From an uncultured Planctomycetia bacterium (lineage in GTDB: Bacteria; Planctomycetota; Phycisphaerae; Phycisphaerales; SM1A02): 35,152 bases of DNA. Where the stretch lies: positions 1 through 35,152 of the forward strand of contig CALFOZ010000218.1 of NCBI GenBank assembly GCA_937919205.1, in the 5' to 3' direction. Made by a program: the position numbers and the translations under genes. A model generated the notes under the pieces. That model made no database searches. It had not been told where the DNA came from and saw only the letters and a list, made by a program, of their open reading frames with translations. Shown here piece by piece: positions 8,329 to 18,159 of this stretch; positions within the stretch are counted from its first letter, which is position 1; each line of letters opens with the position of its first letter.

Positions 8329-9063
8329 TTAGACATTCGTTTCATCGTACGACACATTTGTGTGCACGCGTTGCACATCATCATGATCCTCTAAAGCTTC
8401 AACCAATTTTTCAATTGTTTGAAATGTTGCTCCATCAACAGACACCGTGTTCTGAGGAACATATTCGATTCCGGCGCTCACCACAGCAATATTTGCCGCC
8501 GCAATCGCCTCGCGGACCGCGCCAAATGCGGCCGCGGTGGTGGTGATTTGCCAACCCTCGTCGCCACTTTCAACATCATCCGCACCCGCCGCAAGGGCTA
8601 TTTCCATAAGCGTGTCTTCACTTGTGGCGCCGCTGGCAATCAGCAAAATTCCCTGCTGAACAAAGCCAAACATGACGCTGTTGGGCACGCCAATTTTGCC
8701 TCCATTTTTATCAAAAATAGTGCGGATTTCTGGGGCGGTTCGATTGGTGTTGGCCACAAGGGCCTCAACCACAAAGGCGACGCCGGCGGGACCAAATCCC
8801 TCGTAACGGGTTGGCTCATAGCGCTCGCTTTCCAGCCCGCCCGCTCCCTTCTTCACGGCCTTCTCGATCGTGTCGCGGGGCATGTTGCCAGCCTTGGCGT
8901 CCAAGATGGCAAGACGCAACGCTGAGTTAAATTTTGGATCCACTCCACCGGTGCGAGCCGCCACAATCACGGCCCGGCTGAGCTTGCTCCAAATTTTTCC
9001 ACGCTTGGCGTCCACCGCGGCTTTACGATGCTTGATGTTTTTCCAAACACTATGACCAGCCAT
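8329..9063 (-). CDS. yebC: YebC/PmpR-family protein
   Basis: The 244-residue protein matches the YebC family over its full length. It opens with the diagnostic MAGHSVWKNIKHRKAAVDAKRGK-type start and continues with LSRAVIVAARTGG, NSALRLAILDAKAGNMPRDTIEKAVKKG, YEGFGPAGVAFVVEALVANTNRTAPEIR and an EYVPQNTVSV strand. The family has long been annotated as transcriptional regulators. More recent work assigns several members a role in translation, relieving ribosome stalling at proline-rich stretches, so the old regulator label should be treated with care. Its ATG overlaps the stop of the TPR gene by one base (TAATG), and the lipoprotein gene follows after 3 bp, so all three are probably translated from one message. 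Confidence 0.95.
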   Translation of the reverse strand: MAGHSVWKNIKHRKAAVDAKRGKIWSKLSRAVIVAARTGGVDPKFNSALRLAILDAKAGNMPRDTIEKAVKKGAGGLESERYEPTRYEGFGPAGVAFVVEALVANTNRTAPEIRTIFDKNGGKIGVPNSVMFGFVQQGILLIASGATSEDTLMEIALAAGADDVESGDEGWQITTTAAAFGAVREAIAAANIAVVSAGIEYVPQNTVSVDGATFQTIEKLVEALEDHDDVQRVHTNVSYDETNV

Positions 9064-12000
9064 TACTTTACTCCTGTGGTTGATGGCGCGGGTGATGGCG
9101 CGGCGAAATCCATTTCCACCAATTCGGGCACTTCGCCATTGGAGATGGACTTTAATTTTTTTACGGCACGAGCAAGTGCGGCGCCATCGTTGCGGTCATA
9201 AAACGCGTCCGCGTTCCATGCGCGTATTCCCCACTCGCGCTGTTGCACAGTCTCAAAGGCCTTGACCACTTTGGCGCGTAAAGATTTGTTCACATCAAGT
9301 TGCTCAATCACGCGCCACAATTCCACGGCCTTGTCCGTGGCGCCGGTTCGATACAAGGCGTCGGCGTAGTGGTCCATGGATTCGGCCGAGGCGCGATCAT
9401 TTGCCAACTCAATGGATTGTCGCAACAGTGAAATTGCGCCTGCATTTCCATTGAAATCCAGCAATTGACCTTGCCGATACGCCAACCACCCCGCCGTGTC
9501 CAATGTGCTTGGATCATTGGGCGCGGCGGCAAGAGCGCGCTTGACCAAATCAATCGTTGCCAAATCAATTTGATTGTGCTCCATGCGTAGCCACGCCAAA
9601 TTATTCATGGCGCCAGAGAGAGTGTGATCAAGATCAAGGGCGGATTGAAAACTTTCGCGCGCGGCGGCGGATTCGCCGGCTATCAAAAACGCGTTTCCCA
9701 ACTCAACCAAGTCTTCGGCGTCGCTGGTGACGCGTGGATCCCTGATGCGAAATTGATGGAGCTCACGCTCCTGCGCAAGCCGCTCGATTGCCCGTTGTGT
9801 GCTCCCCTTGGAAATAATGCAGGCTAATTCGGCGCGAAAAAGTTGCGCTTGATCTTTGCCCTTGTTCAACGCGCCCACATCGCGAAGCAATGATTCGGCG
9901 CGCATCAACATGCCTTCATCAGCCAGCATTTGCGCGGCTTCGATTGTGGATGTCACCGTCCACGGGCGCGCATATTTTTTACTCAGGGCGCTGGCATCCT
10001 CAAGGCCCGCATCCAACATGGCGTAGGCAAGGTCCATGGGTTGAATCGACTGATCGTTGAGCAAGGGTTTGGCCAGCGCCGAAACCAGCGCCAGTCGATC
10101 AGGGATATTTTTTGGCAATTGATATGCAAAATAAACCGCGCTTTTACGCTGTATTTTTGACATTCTTGCGCTGGTGGACAAGCCACGAATTTCTTGCGCG
10201 GCGATCATTGGATCAAATGTAAGCGAGAATTCGATCCGCTCCAATTGGGATCGACCCGTGGATTTTTTCACGTGATCCGCCGCGCTCATCATCGCGCTCC
10301 AAGCCTCGGATTTTTTTCCAACTGCGATCAAACTTCGAACGCATCCGCGCGTCAGCGAGTCGGAATCTGGATCGGCGGCGGACTGCCTCTTGAGTATTTC
10401 AATCACCTCAGGCAACCTATCTTGTTGAGACTTGCAGGATAGATTCGCTTCCGCCAGTTCCGCCACTTGGGGATGAGATTGCGACAAGGTCTCCAGAAAT
10501 TTTTCTGTTTCAGGCAATCGCCCGGCACCCAAAGCCGCGGAGACCAACGCTTGCCCTACTTCCACATCCTGTGGATCCTCCAAGAACAGCAAGCGCAGTG
10601 ATTCCAGCGCGACATCCGATTGCCCACGGCGATTGGCCTGCAATGTCTTCTCACGAAAATATTCGCGCTGTACTTGCGTTGCCTTGGCGGATTTGACAAT
10701 CTCCAACGCATCCTCATCCGGAGCGATTGAACGATCGGGCACCGCCACTTGCAAATACTTTCGCGCCGGCAAGCGATCCGCGGGAGCGGCGGTCATGGCG
10801 CGCTCCAGCGAATTACGCATTTCAAGGGCGTTTTCGCGCTGTTTTTCATAGGTCTTCGAAGTGCTTTGATCCAACGCCAACGCGAAGTCAATGGCGGCGC
10901 GCGCCATCCAGGCTTGGGCGCTTTTTGTATTTAAAGCGATGGCTTTTTCCGCGTACTCACTGGCTTTGGCGGTTTCGGCGCATTCAAGAAACGCCATGGC
11001 CAAGGCCGCGCACTCGTCGCATGATTGTAGGTCGCACAATTTTTCTAGACGATCCACTTGTATTAGGTCCTGCTCAATCGCCAACGCCTTCAACGCCACA
11101 ATACGCGACGCGCTTGCCAAAGCGTCCGCCTTCAACGCCACAATACGCGACGCGCTTGCCAAAGCGTCGCGCGAATCCATGAAGGGCGCGATCGTTTGTA
11201 GCGCCAACAAGGAATCGCATCCAACCAGGTTAAAGCATGCGCCAAGCAAAGCGCGGGCACGCGAATGGGTTGGCAGTTTGTCGGCAGGGTATTGTTGAAT
11301 ATCCATACGAAATTGCTTGGCGCCTACCGGCAGATTGCGCAACGCCATGGCCCAACGCATGGCGGACATTGGATTTGTTTCAACCTGCTTCAACGCCATA
11401 TCAAGCACAACAGCGACGCCTTGGTTGCGAGCGAGCAATTGCACGGCCTCACTCATGGCGATGGGATCTTGGCACACCTGCGTGTCCGATGACAGCATCA
11501 CTTCGGCGGTATGAACATCGCCAAGCGCCAGCATGGATCTGGAGTACATCACGTCTTGCGCGGCGGCTTCTTGCTTAAAATCCGCTTGCAATGGCTGAGA
11601 TAATCCATTGTGTAGCAACCAACGCACCGCCAACGGCGCTCCCGCCCTGCCTGGAGAATCCGCTTGAGCCATGGTGGTTTTAATCAACTGCCACGCGGCG
11701 TCTGATTTGCCAGCGCAACTCAGGGCCCAAACCACTGGTGGCAAACTTGTGGGTTCGCAAGCATTGGATTGTGCGAGAGACTTGGAAAATGATTCCGCGG
11801 CATCGCTCCACATGCCACTGCTCGCTTGGCACTCACCGGCGAGTCGCAGGAACTCCTTGGATTGTCTTTGCGGAAGTTTTTCTTGATTGGTTGAGGCGTC
11901 AAATAGTTTTTCAAACTGAACAGCCTCTTCAAAGCAACTCGCGGCGGCGCGTGCGTATCCCAGTTCGCGCAAGGCAAGACCCAAGCCCGCCACGGTGGCA

Positions 12001-12599
12001 ATCTGCATTTTCAACCGCTCGTTGGATGGCTCTACCGTGAGCCAAAGTCTTCGCGCCAAAAATAATTTCTCCGCGGCCTGCAAAAACTTTTTGCCCGCCA
12101 ACTGATCCAGTCCACTGGCCACCACCGCCTCGGAGTCGTTGGGTTCCAAAGCCAGCACTTGAATCCACGCGCTCAGCGCGGTTTCCCGCCGCCCCGCTCC
12201 ATCCAATATGCGCCCAATTTCCCGCCAAGCCAGCGTATTTTTAGGGTCGGTTCGCACCAATTGCAAAAGTAATTTGATCGCTTGCTCATGCTCGCGCTGG
12301 CGCATGTGCGTGCGGGCCTTGATCAACCACTCCGGATCTGGATCCATTGAAGATGGCACTGCGCGATCAGTGGCCTTGGGTGGAGATAGTGCAAGTTCAC
12401 TTTCATCAAGTGTTCGCAAGGATGTCGACGCGTCGGGACTTGGTCTGATCGACAAGTACGCCGGTGGCGCGAATAATTTTTGAGTGCCCGCGTTGACCTG
12501 CGACGACTGAACGTTCACCAACTGGGATGGCGCTGACATACTCCGCGCCTCGCCAGCGCAACATGCGAACACGATCCAAGTCCACATCAAACCGTTCAT
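9063..12599 (-). CDS. Large secreted or periplasmic TPR-repeat protein
   Basis: This is a 1178-residue protein with a probable signal peptide: hydrophobic LMWTWIVFACCA, with cleavage likely near GEARS. The rest is largely helical repeats. Clear TPRs occur near the N-terminus (HEQAIKLLLQLVRTDPKNTLA, ETALSAWIQVLALEPNDSEAV) and near the C-terminus (AARESFQSALDLDHTLSGAM, ATIDLVKRALAAAPNDPST, ATDKAVELWRVI); the middle is more degenerate. No catalytic domain is seen, so it is likely a scaffold for envelope proteins. A perfect 42-bp tandem duplication lies mid-gene. It starts 8 bp after the HhH-GPD-like gene and its stop overlaps the yebC start by one base. The start could lie a few codons further in, at M5; ATG 12599 is the longest. 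Confidence 0.85.
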   Translation of the reverse strand: MNGLMWTWIVFACCAGEARSMSAPSQLVNVQSSQVNAGTQKLFAPPAYLSIRPSPDASTSLRTLDESELALSPPKATDRAVPSSMDPDPEWLIKARTHMRQREHEQAIKLLLQLVRTDPKNTLAWREIGRILDGAGRRETALSAWIQVLALEPNDSEAVVASGLDQLAGKKFLQAAEKLFLARRLWLTVEPSNERLKMQIATVAGLGLALRELGYARAAASCFEEAVQFEKLFDASTNQEKLPQRQSKEFLRLAGECQASSGMWSDAAESFSKSLAQSNACEPTSLPPVVWALSCAGKSDAAWQLIKTTMAQADSPGRAGAPLAVRWLLHNGLSQPLQADFKQEAAAQDVMYSRSMLALGDVHTAEVMLSSDTQVCQDPIAMSEAVQLLARNQGVAVVLDMALKQVETNPMSAMRWAMALRNLPVGAKQFRMDIQQYPADKLPTHSRARALLGACFNLVGCDSLLALQTIAPFMDSRDALASASRIVALKADALASASRIVALKALAIEQDLIQVDRLEKLCDLQSCDECAALAMAFLECAETAKASEYAEKAIALNTKSAQAWMARAAIDFALALDQSTSKTYEKQRENALEMRNSLERAMTAAPADRLPARKYLQVAVPDRSIAPDEDALEIVKSAKATQVQREYFREKTLQANRRGQSDVALESLRLLFLEDPQDVEVGQALVSAALGAGRLPETEKFLETLSQSHPQVAELAEANLSCKSQQDRLPEVIEILKRQSAADPDSDSLTRGCVRSLIAVGKKSEAWSAMMSAADHVKKSTGRSQLERIEFSLTFDPMIAAQEIRGLSTSARMSKIQRKSAVYFAYQLPKNIPDRLALVSALAKPLLNDQSIQPMDLAYAMLDAGLEDASALSKKYARPWTVTSTIEAAQMLADEGMLMRAESLLRDVGALNKGKDQAQLFRAELACIISKGSTQRAIERLAQERELHQFRIRDPRVTSDAEDLVELGNAFLIAGESAAARESFQSALDLDHTLSGAMNNLAWLRMEHNQIDLATIDLVKRALAAAPNDPSTLDTAGWLAYRQGQLLDFNGNAGAISLLRQSIELANDRASAESMDHYADALYRTGATDKAVELWRVIEQLDVNKSLRAKVVKAFETVQQREWGIRAWNADAFYDRNDGAALARAVKKLKSISNGEVPELVEMDFAAPSPAPSTTGVK
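11085..11168. repeat. Perfect 42-bp tandem duplication inside the TPR gene
   Basis: Positions 11085-11126 and 11127-11168 are identical over all 42 bases and directly adjacent. The duplication adds 14 residues in frame (DALASASRIVALKA occurs twice in a row). The absence of any mismatch suggests a recent event or an active slippage site. Confidence 0.95.
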
Positions 12600-12607
12600 T
12601 CATCCAC

Positions 12608-13285
12608 TCACTTGCGCGAAGCGCGCTTGGATGGCGAAGCGCTTGGCTTGCGCGCCGAGCGCCCCACTCGGGCTGGGCGCCCCGACACCAAATAGCGGTC
12701 GACCGCTTTGCGAATGGCAACGTGGGTGGACACCGCGTCCTCGGCTCGAACATGCCGCAACATCAGTTGCGAAATGTCCGCCGCTGATCCCGCGGATGTG
12801 AGAATGTCGGACTCCACCAATAGGCGAATGGTGGTTCGATCCATAGGCACCGCGTGAATATTCAACCCCAGCAAACACACGCGCGCGGCCACAAACGAGG
12901 GAATTCCATCTAGATTTTCAATATAGCTCTTGGCGTCGCGCTTGGAGATTGTGGTGAGATGCTCAAGGCTCACCTTATGTTGACGCTTAAAAATATCATG
13001 CAGGGCCCGGCGCAACAATACGCAACGATCGTGCGCCTCTGGATAGCGCACCCCGATGGTCACCACCATCTCCTTCACAAGCGACACCCGCAGATCATTG
13101 AAGTCGACCATGTCATGGCGAATGCGCGACATGGCATGGGCGGTCTGGTCGCGCGATGCGTCGGTGAGAAGAAAACTTTCAATCAGCAACTCAATCAAGT
13201 CCGTTGGTGGCGCGGGATCCTTCTCGGTATTGGTGCGGACAAATTGTGCGAACTTGGTTGTGTAGAGCTCTGGCTTGGCTGTCAT
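12608..13285 (-). CDS. HhH-GPD-like (endonuclease III-related) protein, apparently without the catalytic lysine
   Basis: The 225-residue protein resembles the HhH-GPD fold of base-excision DNA glycosylases. The clearest part is LDGIPSFVAARVCLLGLNIHAVPMDRTTIRLLVE (125-158), which lines up with the EndoIII hairpin and catalytic region LPGVGRKTANVV...AVDTHIFRV. The aspartate is kept (D149), but the position of the EndoIII catalytic lysine holds F131. There is no C-terminal four-cysteine Fe-S cluster; instead the tail from about 203 is basic (RPARVGRSARKPSASPSKRASRK type). This would suit a monofunctional or non-catalytic DNA-binding member. A good Shine-Dalgarno (GAGGA) precedes ATG 13285. It sits between rbfA (130 bp away) and the TPR gene (8 bp). 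Fold assignment is moderately confident; activity is unknown. Confidence 0.6.
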   Translation of the reverse strand: MTAKPELYTTKFAQFVRTNTEKDPAPPTDLIELLIESFLLTDASRDQTAHAMSRIRHDMVDFNDLRVSLVKEMVVTIGVRYPEAHDRCVLLRRALHDIFKRQHKVSLEHLTTISKRDAKSYIENLDGIPSFVAARVCLLGLNIHAVPMDRTTIRLLVESDILTSAGSAADISQLMLRHVRAEDAVSTHVAIRKAVDRYLVSGRPARVGRSARKPSASPSKRASRK

Positions 13286-13415
13286 AGTTCCTCTAATTTT
13301 TATTGAAAGTGCGAAAGTGAAAGTGAACGCAAGTTGAATTGTGATTTAGTTTGGGGATGAATGTGTTGTATGTGTAGGGATGAATTTAATTTGGATTTCA
13401 ATGCGCGCCTTGGTG

Positions 13416-13838
13416 TCAATCTTGTGTGGGTTCTTCTGGCGCGCAATCACTGGCTGGCATGTGCCCACGTGATTGACTGGCCGCCTGCATGGCGGCGTCT
13501 AGTGCGGCTTGTTTTTTAAGCGAGTCATCAAGTACAAATTCCAAGCGTGGAAGACGGCGAATTTCGATTTTTTTGAACATGCCCGCCTTCAAACGCCCAC
13601 TGGCGTGGCGCAGGGCGGCGAGAGCCAACATGCCGCGCTCGCCAGGCAGAACCGAAATATGAAATCGGACTGTGGATCGATCCGGTGTCATGACCGCGTC
13701 AAGCACGGTGATCAAACATCCTTCAACGCGCGGATCGGCCATGCCCTCGGCGATGGCCGACTGCATGGCGCGGCGAAGCGCCGATGACAATCGCCCGGCG
13801 GCTCGTTCATCCGATGGCTCGTGATCGTTGTGGTTCAT
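13416..13838 (-). CDS. rbfA: Ribosome-binding factor A
   Basis: RbfA is a single KH-domain factor that helps mature the 3' and 5' ends of 16S rRNA and acts on late 30S precursors. The core is visible: an N-terminal helix RRAMQSAIAEG, then DPRVEGCLITVLDAVMTPDRSTVRFHISVL, then a helix ALRHASGRLKAGMFKK and the closing strand IRRLPRLEFVLDDSLKK. A longer reading frame starts at 13883, but the ATG at 13838 overlaps the infB stop as ATGA, so I take 13838 (140 residues). The acidic C-terminal tail after about residue 115 is not conserved. It completes the nusA-infB-rbfA order found widely in bacteria. Confidence 0.93.
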   Translation of the reverse strand: MNHNDHEPSDERAAGRLSSALRRAMQSAIAEGMADPRVEGCLITVLDAVMTPDRSTVRFHISVLPGERGMLALAALRHASGRLKAGMFKKIEIRRLPRLEFVLDDSLKKQAALDAAMQAASQSRGHMPASDCAPEEPTQD

Positions 13839-16696
13839 CGTGTGGCCGGCATTGATCGAGTCACAGTTGAAGTTCGGTAACACTCAAGCACGTCGCCTGT
13901 CTTGATGTCGTTGTAGCCAACAATCTTCATGCCGCACTCCATGCCGGCGCGAACTTCCTTGGCGTCGTCTTTAATGCGCTTGAGTTGCTCAAGTCGGCGG
14001 TCCTTCTCAATCACAATGCCATCGCGCGTGACGCGGATTTGCGCGTTGCGCTCCACCACGCCATCGGTGACATAGCAACCCGCGATCATGCCGACCTTGG
14101 AAATCTTGAACACCTCGCGCACTTCGGCGTGGCCTAGAACTTCCAATTTAATTTCCGGCGTCAACAAGCCGCTGGCGGCTTGCGTGACATCGTCCACCAA
14201 CTCATAAATGACTTCATACAGCCTAATTTCAACGTTTTTACGTTCCGCCAACGCGCGCGCCTTGCTACTGCTGGTGACATTAAATCCAAGAATAATGGAG
14301 CCCGTGGCCTCGGCCAAAGAGACATCGCTTTCATTGATGCCGCCCACCGCGGAGTGGCGAACATTGACCGCGACCTCGTCGGTCTTGATCTTGCCCAGAA
14401 CGGTGCGCAGGGTTTCCATGCTTCCTTGCACATCGGCCTTCACAAGCAGACCAAGCTCCTTCACTTGCTCCTTGCCCATGTGCTCAAAGATGTTGTCAAG
14501 CGTGATCTTTGGCGCCGCAAGTTCGCGCTCGCGCTCAATACGACGGCGCTCATGCGCGGCGTCCTCGGCGTCGGGCAAACTTTTCACGCAGAAGAATTTA
14601 TCGCCCGCGTCCGGCATCATGTCAATGCCGCTGATGGCGACCGGCGTGCTTGGTCCCGCTGAATCAACGCGCTGACCCTTGTCGTTGACAAGATCGCGCA
14701 CGCGACCAAAGGCGCGGCCAATCACAACGAAGTCACTGCGATTTAAAGTTCCCTCTTGCACGATCAAGCGCGCGACGGCGCCGCGGCCTTCTACAAGTTG
14801 CGCCTCAAGCACGGTGCCTTGCGCCAATCCCTTGTAGTCCGCCTTCAAACCAAGCAATTCCGCCTGATAATCCAGCACATCCAGCAACTCTTGAATGCCC
14901 GTGTTCTTGGTCGCGCTGGTCTTGATGACTTCAGTTGAACCGCCCCACTCCACGGGATTCAATCCGTGCTCGGCGAGCTGTCCATTGATGCGCTGGATAT
15001 TTTTCTCCGTGGCTTCTGGTTTGTCAATCTTATTCAGCGCCACAACAATCGGAACGCCCGCGGCCTTGGCGTGGTTGATGCTCTCAACGCTTTGCGGCAT
15101 GACGCCGTCGTCCGCGGCAATGACCAGCACCACAATGTCGGTCACCTTGGCGCCGCGCGCGCGCATGTTGGTGAAAGCCTCGTGGCCCGGCGTGTCAATA
15201 AATGTGATGACGCGATCTTCATCGCCGGCCTTGACCGGAGTTTGAAACGCGCTCGTTGCCTGCGTGATTCCGCCGGCCTCGCCCGCGGCGACATTGGCGT
15301 TGCGAATGCGGTCAAGCAAACTTGTCTTGCCGTGATCGACGTGACCCATGATGGTGACCACGGGACTGCGCGGACGCTCGTCACTACGGACGCGCTCTTT
15401 GAAACCCGCCTCGATAATGTCGGCGGCACTGCGGGCCTCCTCAATCACCAACTCAATGTCAAACTCCAGCATGGTTTCAAGCGCTTGATCGGATGTGATC
15501 ACGCTGTTGATTGTGGCTGTTGTGCCCTTCATAAAGAGCTTTTTAAGAATGTCGCCAGCCTTCACGCCCGTGACGGAGGAGAGCTCCTTGATGTTGATGG
15601 GCTCGGAAATTTTCACCACGCCAGTGACTGGACCTAATTGACGGGCGGGCTGAAGCGTGGATTTTTTATTTGATGTGACCGTGCGGTTCTTGCGGAAGAA
15701 ACCCGTGGACGACATGCGATCTTCGCGCTCCTTGATGTCCTGCTTGCTACGCTCGCTGGCTGGCGATTCACCGCCAGGTCGACCACGAGTATCGTTGGCG
15801 CTCACGCGACGCTTGTTTCGATCGGGCGCGCGCGCGGACGCGCCGGCTGGTCCGCCGCTCGCTGGAGCGCCAGTGCCTCCACTGACTCCAGCGCCACCAC
15901 CACCAAATCGTGGACCAGGACGATTGAGACCTTGACCAGCGCCAGGAATAAATCGTGGCCGCGGCGCGGGTAGCACATCGGGTGTCTCAACGCGAATCAC
16001 GCGCGGACCAGAAAGATTGGTCTTGATTGGTTGCTCCAACATTGGTCCAACAGGGCGCACATCCGTGGGACGCGTTGGAACATTGGCTTGCGCTGGCGGA
16101 CCAGGCCTAAGAAATGTTTTGGGTGGCGCAACTGGCGCAGAGGGTTTTTGCTCCGCGGGGCGAGGCGCCTCTGGCGGATGGGCTTTTTTCGTGGCGTGGA
16201 TTGATGGCGCAACGTGACCAGAAGCATCCGGGTTTTGATCGGCGCGATCCCCCGCCATTGATTGTGAAATTTCGGCTTTTTCAGCTGGTTTTTCAGTGAT
16301 TTCAACGGCGCTTGCATCAACAACAGCGGCGCTGGATTCTGCGGCAACTTTGGGCGCGGCCTTGCGCACAACCGGAGTGGGCTTTGGCGCAACTGGGCGA
16401 GCCGCCAATTTCTTGGCGCTCACTTTCTTGGTGGACGAGCCATCTTCATCAGTGGTTGCTTCGCTGGCTTTGCTCGCGTCGGCCTTGCTTGCAACAGTTT
16501 CTACCGGCGCCTCCTGCACAGCGACACCACCACCAAACCATTCACGAATGGTCAGCGCCAATCCCATTGAGATTGTGGATTGAGGCTGTTTGACATCTGA
16601 AATGCCCTCCGCTTCACAGCGAGCAATAATGTCCTTGGTTGCAACGCCAAGGTCTTTCGCCAACTGTGATACGCGGACTTTCGTGATTTTGGACAA
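13835..16696 (-). CDS. infB: Translation initiation factor IF-2
   Basis: IF-2 is the GTPase that brings fMet-tRNA to the 30S subunit and promotes 50S joining. At 953 residues it is a long form. An IF2_N module occupies 1-53 and a second 363-415. Between them is a disordered linker of Ala/Pro/Lys then Gly/Arg/Pro (about 60-330). The G domain has G1 GHVDHGKT at 451-458, G3 DTPGHE at 501-506, G4 NKID at 555-558 and G5 SAT at 594-596, followed by domains II-IV to the end. The start codon is TTG at 16696, not ATG, with AAGGA 6 nt upstream. The stop overlaps rbfA by 4 bp. The gene follows nusA by 67 bp. Confidence 0.97.
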   Translation of the reverse strand: MSKITKVRVSQLAKDLGVATKDIIARCEAEGISDVKQPQSTISMGLALTIREWFGGGVAVQEAPVETVASKADASKASEATTDEDGSSTKKVSAKKLAARPVAPKPTPVVRKAAPKVAAESSAAVVDASAVEITEKPAEKAEISQSMAGDRADQNPDASGHVAPSIHATKKAHPPEAPRPAEQKPSAPVAPPKTFLRPGPPAQANVPTRPTDVRPVGPMLEQPIKTNLSGPRVIRVETPDVLPAPRPRFIPGAGQGLNRPGPRFGGGGAGVSGGTGAPASGGPAGASARAPDRNKRRVSANDTRGRPGGESPASERSKQDIKEREDRMSSTGFFRKNRTVTSNKKSTLQPARQLGPVTGVVKISEPINIKELSSVTGVKAGDILKKLFMKGTTATINSVITSDQALETMLEFDIELVIEEARSAADIIEAGFKERVRSDERPRSPVVTIMGHVDHGKTSLLDRIRNANVAAGEAGGITQATSAFQTPVKAGDEDRVITFIDTPGHEAFTNMRARGAKVTDIVVLVIAADDGVMPQSVESINHAKAAGVPIVVALNKIDKPEATEKNIQRINGQLAEHGLNPVEWGGSTEVIKTSATKNTGIQELLDVLDYQAELLGLKADYKGLAQGTVLEAQLVEGRGAVARLIVQEGTLNRSDFVVIGRAFGRVRDLVNDKGQRVDSAGPSTPVAISGIDMMPDAGDKFFCVKSLPDAEDAAHERRRIERERELAAPKITLDNIFEHMGKEQVKELGLLVKADVQGSMETLRTVLGKIKTDEVAVNVRHSAVGGINESDVSLAEATGSIILGFNVTSSSKARALAERKNVEIRLYEVIYELVDDVTQAASGLLTPEIKLEVLGHAEVREVFKISKVGMIAGCYVTDGVVERNAQIRVTRDGIVIEKDRRLEQLKRIKDDAKEVRAGMECGMKIVGYNDIKTGDVLECYRTSTVTRSMPATR

Positions 16697-16702
16697 TGTA
16701 TT

Positions 16703-16707
16703 TCCTT
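16703..16707 (-). promoter_or_regulatory. Shine-Dalgarno site for the TTG start of infB
   Basis: AAGGA lies 6 nt before the TTG at 16696, and the IF2_N domain begins immediately after. This supports a rare TTG initiation codon for infB. Confidence 0.7.
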
Positions 16708-16763
16708 TGTTGATTCAATTCAAATAAACGATTTCAAATAATATTCATGACTTCAACGCTGTA

Positions 16764-18077
16764 TCAATGTTTGCCACCGAGAATGTCGTCGGCCGCGGCT
16801 TCCGCGGATTGATCCACTTCAACCGCCGGCGCGGAGCCCAACAGCACATCCGCCGCCGCGCCTTCTTGCGCCGCCAATTGCTCCGCCGCGGTCTTCTCTT
16901 GCTCTTGTTGCTCGGCGACAATCTTGGCCTTGTCAATGCATGTGGTCACGATCAAGTCGGCCAACTCCGGTCCGATGCCTAAATTAGTCTCCAGAATTTC
17001 TGGACCAACTTCCTCCACATCAAACACGCTGATCAAACCAAGCGCGCCAAATTTATCCAGCATTTCATCGGTAATTCCTTCAATTGGACGAACCGTCTCC
17101 TCCAAAATGGCGAGGCCCTTTTGGAACTCGGGTGGCGTGAGAATGTCCACGTCCCAGCCCGTCAAGCGCGCGGCAAGGCGCACGTTTTGTCCACGTCGAC
17201 CAATCGCAAGACTCAGTTGATCGTCGCGCACAATAATGGTGGCGCGGCCAAGTTCAAAGCACAAAGTAACTTCCTCTACTTCGGCTGGCTTGAGCGCGTT
17301 TGAAATCAGAACCTGGCTGGATTCATTCCAGCGCACAATGTCAATCTTCTCGCCGCCGAGCTCGTCAACAATATTGCGAATGCGGCTACCACGAACACCA
17401 ACGCACGCGCCAACGGCATCCACTTTGCTGTCCACGCTTGACACTGCAAGCTTGGTGCGAAAGCCCGCCTCGCGGGACATGGCTTTGATGTCGATCACGC
17501 GCTCGGCAACCTCTGGAACTTCGGCCTCGAACAAACGACGAATGAAATCTGGATGCGCGCGGCTCAGAACAATCTTCACTTGATGGCCGGCGTCGCGCAC
17601 ATCAAGAATCAGACAGCGAACGCGGTCGCCTGGCTGAAATTGCTCGCCAGGAATTTGCTCACTGCGCGGCATGAAGCCTTCGGCACGGTCAATTTGCACA
17701 ACCAATGAACCGCCCTCGTACATTTGTGCGGTGCCTGTGACCAACTCGCCTTGGCGCTTGGAAAATTCCTCCAGCAGGCTGTTGCGCTCCTCTTCACGGA
17801 ACTTCTGAATCATCACTTGCTTGGCTGTTTGCGCAGGAATACGACCCAATGACGACAGTGGAATTTCCTCCTGCGCGCCCTCATCTAGATTGCGCCAAAT
17901 GCGCATGCCGCCATTGAGGCGATCGATCTCGCAACCAAACTCCTCAAGATTTTCGCTGTTGAAATGCTTGCGCGCGGCGCTGACCATGGCTTGCTCAAGA
18001 TCCATGAGCAAAATCTCACGGTCAATGTTGCGGTCGCGGGCGATGGAATCAAGAATGCGGAGTGTTTCACTATTCAT
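16764..18077 (-). CDS. nusA: Transcription elongation/termination factor NusA
   Basis: NusA binds RNA polymerase and nascent RNA to control pausing, termination and antitermination. The 437 residues contain the N-terminal polymerase-binding domain (1-108), an S1 domain (about 111-172), KH1 with GVRG at 227-230 and KH2 with GRRG at 293-296. A C-terminal extension (330-380) has helix-hairpin-helix-like character (GITDEMLDKFGALGLISVFDVEEV), ending in an Ala/Glu-rich acidic tail. It lacks the two long acidic repeats of E. coli NusA. It is the first gene of the leftward cluster. rimP and ylxR, its common neighbours, are absent. Upstream lies a candidate structured leader RNA with an intrinsic terminator ending 82 bp before the ATG, so nusA expression could depend on read-through. 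Confidence 0.96.
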   Translation of the reverse strand: MNSETLRILDSIARDRNIDREILLMDLEQAMVSAARKHFNSENLEEFGCEIDRLNGGMRIWRNLDEGAQEEIPLSSLGRIPAQTAKQVMIQKFREEERNSLLEEFSKRQGELVTGTAQMYEGGSLVVQIDRAEGFMPRSEQIPGEQFQPGDRVRCLILDVRDAGHQVKIVLSRAHPDFIRRLFEAEVPEVAERVIDIKAMSREAGFRTKLAVSSVDSKVDAVGACVGVRGSRIRNIVDELGGEKIDIVRWNESSQVLISNALKPAEVEEVTLCFELGRATIIVRDDQLSLAIGRRGQNVRLAARLTGWDVDILTPPEFQKGLAILEETVRPIEGITDEMLDKFGALGLISVFDVEEVGPEILETNLGIGPELADLIVTTCIDKAKIVAEQQEQEKTAAEQLAAQEGAAADVLLGSAPAVEVDQSAEAAADDILGGKH

Positions 18078-18122
18078 TTGGATGTCTCTTCTGTTTTTGA
18101 GTTACGAAAATTGGATTATGAG

Positions 18123-18146
18123 TTACGCAGTGACGCAGTGACGCAA
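18123..18146. repeat. Three 8-bp tandem units between the terminator and nusA
   Basis: TTACGCAG, TGACGCAG and TGACGCAA follow each other directly. A GAGTTACG octamer also occurs twice close by (18099-18106 and 18120-18127). On the minus strand this gives TGCGTCAC repeats in the nusA 5' region. It is too short to assign a role. Confidence 0.6.
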
Positions 18147-18159
18147 AGTTGTCGCCGTT

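Noticed and set aside
13839-13883. Longer N-terminus for RbfA starting at 13883
   Set aside because: The ATG at 13838 overlaps the infB stop as ATGA and the extra 15 residues are not part of the RbfA fold.
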